From Pseudomonas khorasanensis (GTDB lineage Bacteria; Pseudomonadota; Gammaproteobacteria; Pseudomonadales; Pseudomonadaceae), in the NCBI RefSeq assembly GCF_014268505.2, contig NZ_JABWQP020000001.1, positions 1,178,001 to 1,242,000 of the forward strand: a DNA stretch of 64,000 nt, in the 5' to 3' direction. Below, one piece after another: positions 63,885-64,000 of the stretch (its first letter is position 1; each line of letters starts with the position of its first letter). The position numbers and the translations under genes were made by a program. The notes beneath the pieces are model-generated. The model did no database searches. It was not told the origin of the DNA and worked only from the letters and a program-made list of their open reading frames with translations.

Positions 63885-64000
63885 ATGAAACTGAACTCAC
63901 ACAACCTCAACCGTCTGGCCCCGCAAGTGCAGCTGCCGGGCTATGACCTGAGCGAAACTCGCCAGGGCATCGCCCATATCGGCGTCGGCGGTTTCCATCG
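63885..64000 (+). CDS. mtlD: Mannitol 2-dehydrogenase MtlD, partial
   Basis: The first 38 residues lie in the window. The N-terminus (MKLNSHNLNRLAPQVQLPGYD) leads into the nucleotide-binding start of polyol dehydrogenases (GIAHIGVGGFHR). MtlD oxidises mannitol to fructose (and arabitol or glucitol to ketoses) with NAD. It is the expected gene after mtlK. The ATG at 63885 has only a weak ribosome site. Confidence 0.88.
   Translation, partial: MKLNSHNLNRLAPQVQLPGYDLSETRQGIAHIGVGGFH

Noticed and set aside
1..64000. CRISPR arrays, tRNA/rRNA genes, insertion sequences, prophage genes
   Set aside because: No regular repeat-spacer array, no cloverleaf or rRNA-like stretch and no transposase or phage gene was recognised. 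All short repeats fit REP-type palindromes.

Overview
This is a chromosomal window from a Pseudomonas of the fluorescens complex. The coding DNA is GC-rich and dense. Several blocks match that group closely: an aprA-inh-aprDEF exoprotease/lipase operon, mexS-mexT-mexEF-oprN, a mannitol (mtl) operon, and fluorescens-type REP palindromes between genes. I cannot fix the species. No rRNA, tRNA, CRISPR array, insertion sequence or prophage gene was recognised.

Layout. 1-2270 (-): a DNA-repair pair, a FAN1-type VRR-NUC nuclease overlapping an XPD/DinG-like helicase with an N-terminal nuclease-like domain (cut by the window edge). 2457-2687: a small YgdI/YgdR-type lipoprotein. 2830-17821 (-): the extracellular enzyme operon. 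It runs from serralysin AprA, its inhibitor and the type I secretion system AprDEF, through two tandem subtilase autotransporters, to a 617-residue family I.3 RTX lipase. 18386-22175 (-): a polyamine-type binding protein, a cupin, an FAD amine-oxidase-like enzyme and an AraC regulator with a SnoaL-like N-terminus. 22420-27892: DUF1652 protein, UvrD-type helicase, pirin and phosphoglucomutase.

28001-31276 (-): an unrecognised 488-residue protein followed by a MocR-type regulator, with a possible small ORF upstream. 31464-40448: the mexS / mexT - DUF805 - mexE-mexF-oprN efflux locus, with two sequences resembling the MexT box. 40650-43939 (-): a second pump of the FUSC/DUF1656/HlyD type. 44098-55653: a large signalling block. 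It has a TPR membrane protein, a two-domain KaiC-like ATPase overlapping a hybrid kinase, and a facing operon of a triple-receiver hybrid kinase, CheR, CheB, a receiver-kinase and a CheY-like receiver, with one further divergent CheY-like receiver. 55774-58054: a glycosyltransferase and a PI-PLC-like protein. 58144-end: the mannitol locus mtlR, mtlE, mtlF, mtlG, mtlK and the start of mtlD.

How the genes work together. AprDEF should export both AprA and the RTX lipase, AprI protects the periplasm, and the autotransporters secrete themselves. MexS and MexT set expression of the MexEF-OprN pump. MtlR should activate the MtlEFGK importer and polyol catabolism from a promoter carrying a 22-bp-spaced direct repeat. 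The least explained parts are the KaiC/hybrid kinase/CheR-CheB block and the unknown gene paired with the MocR regulator.
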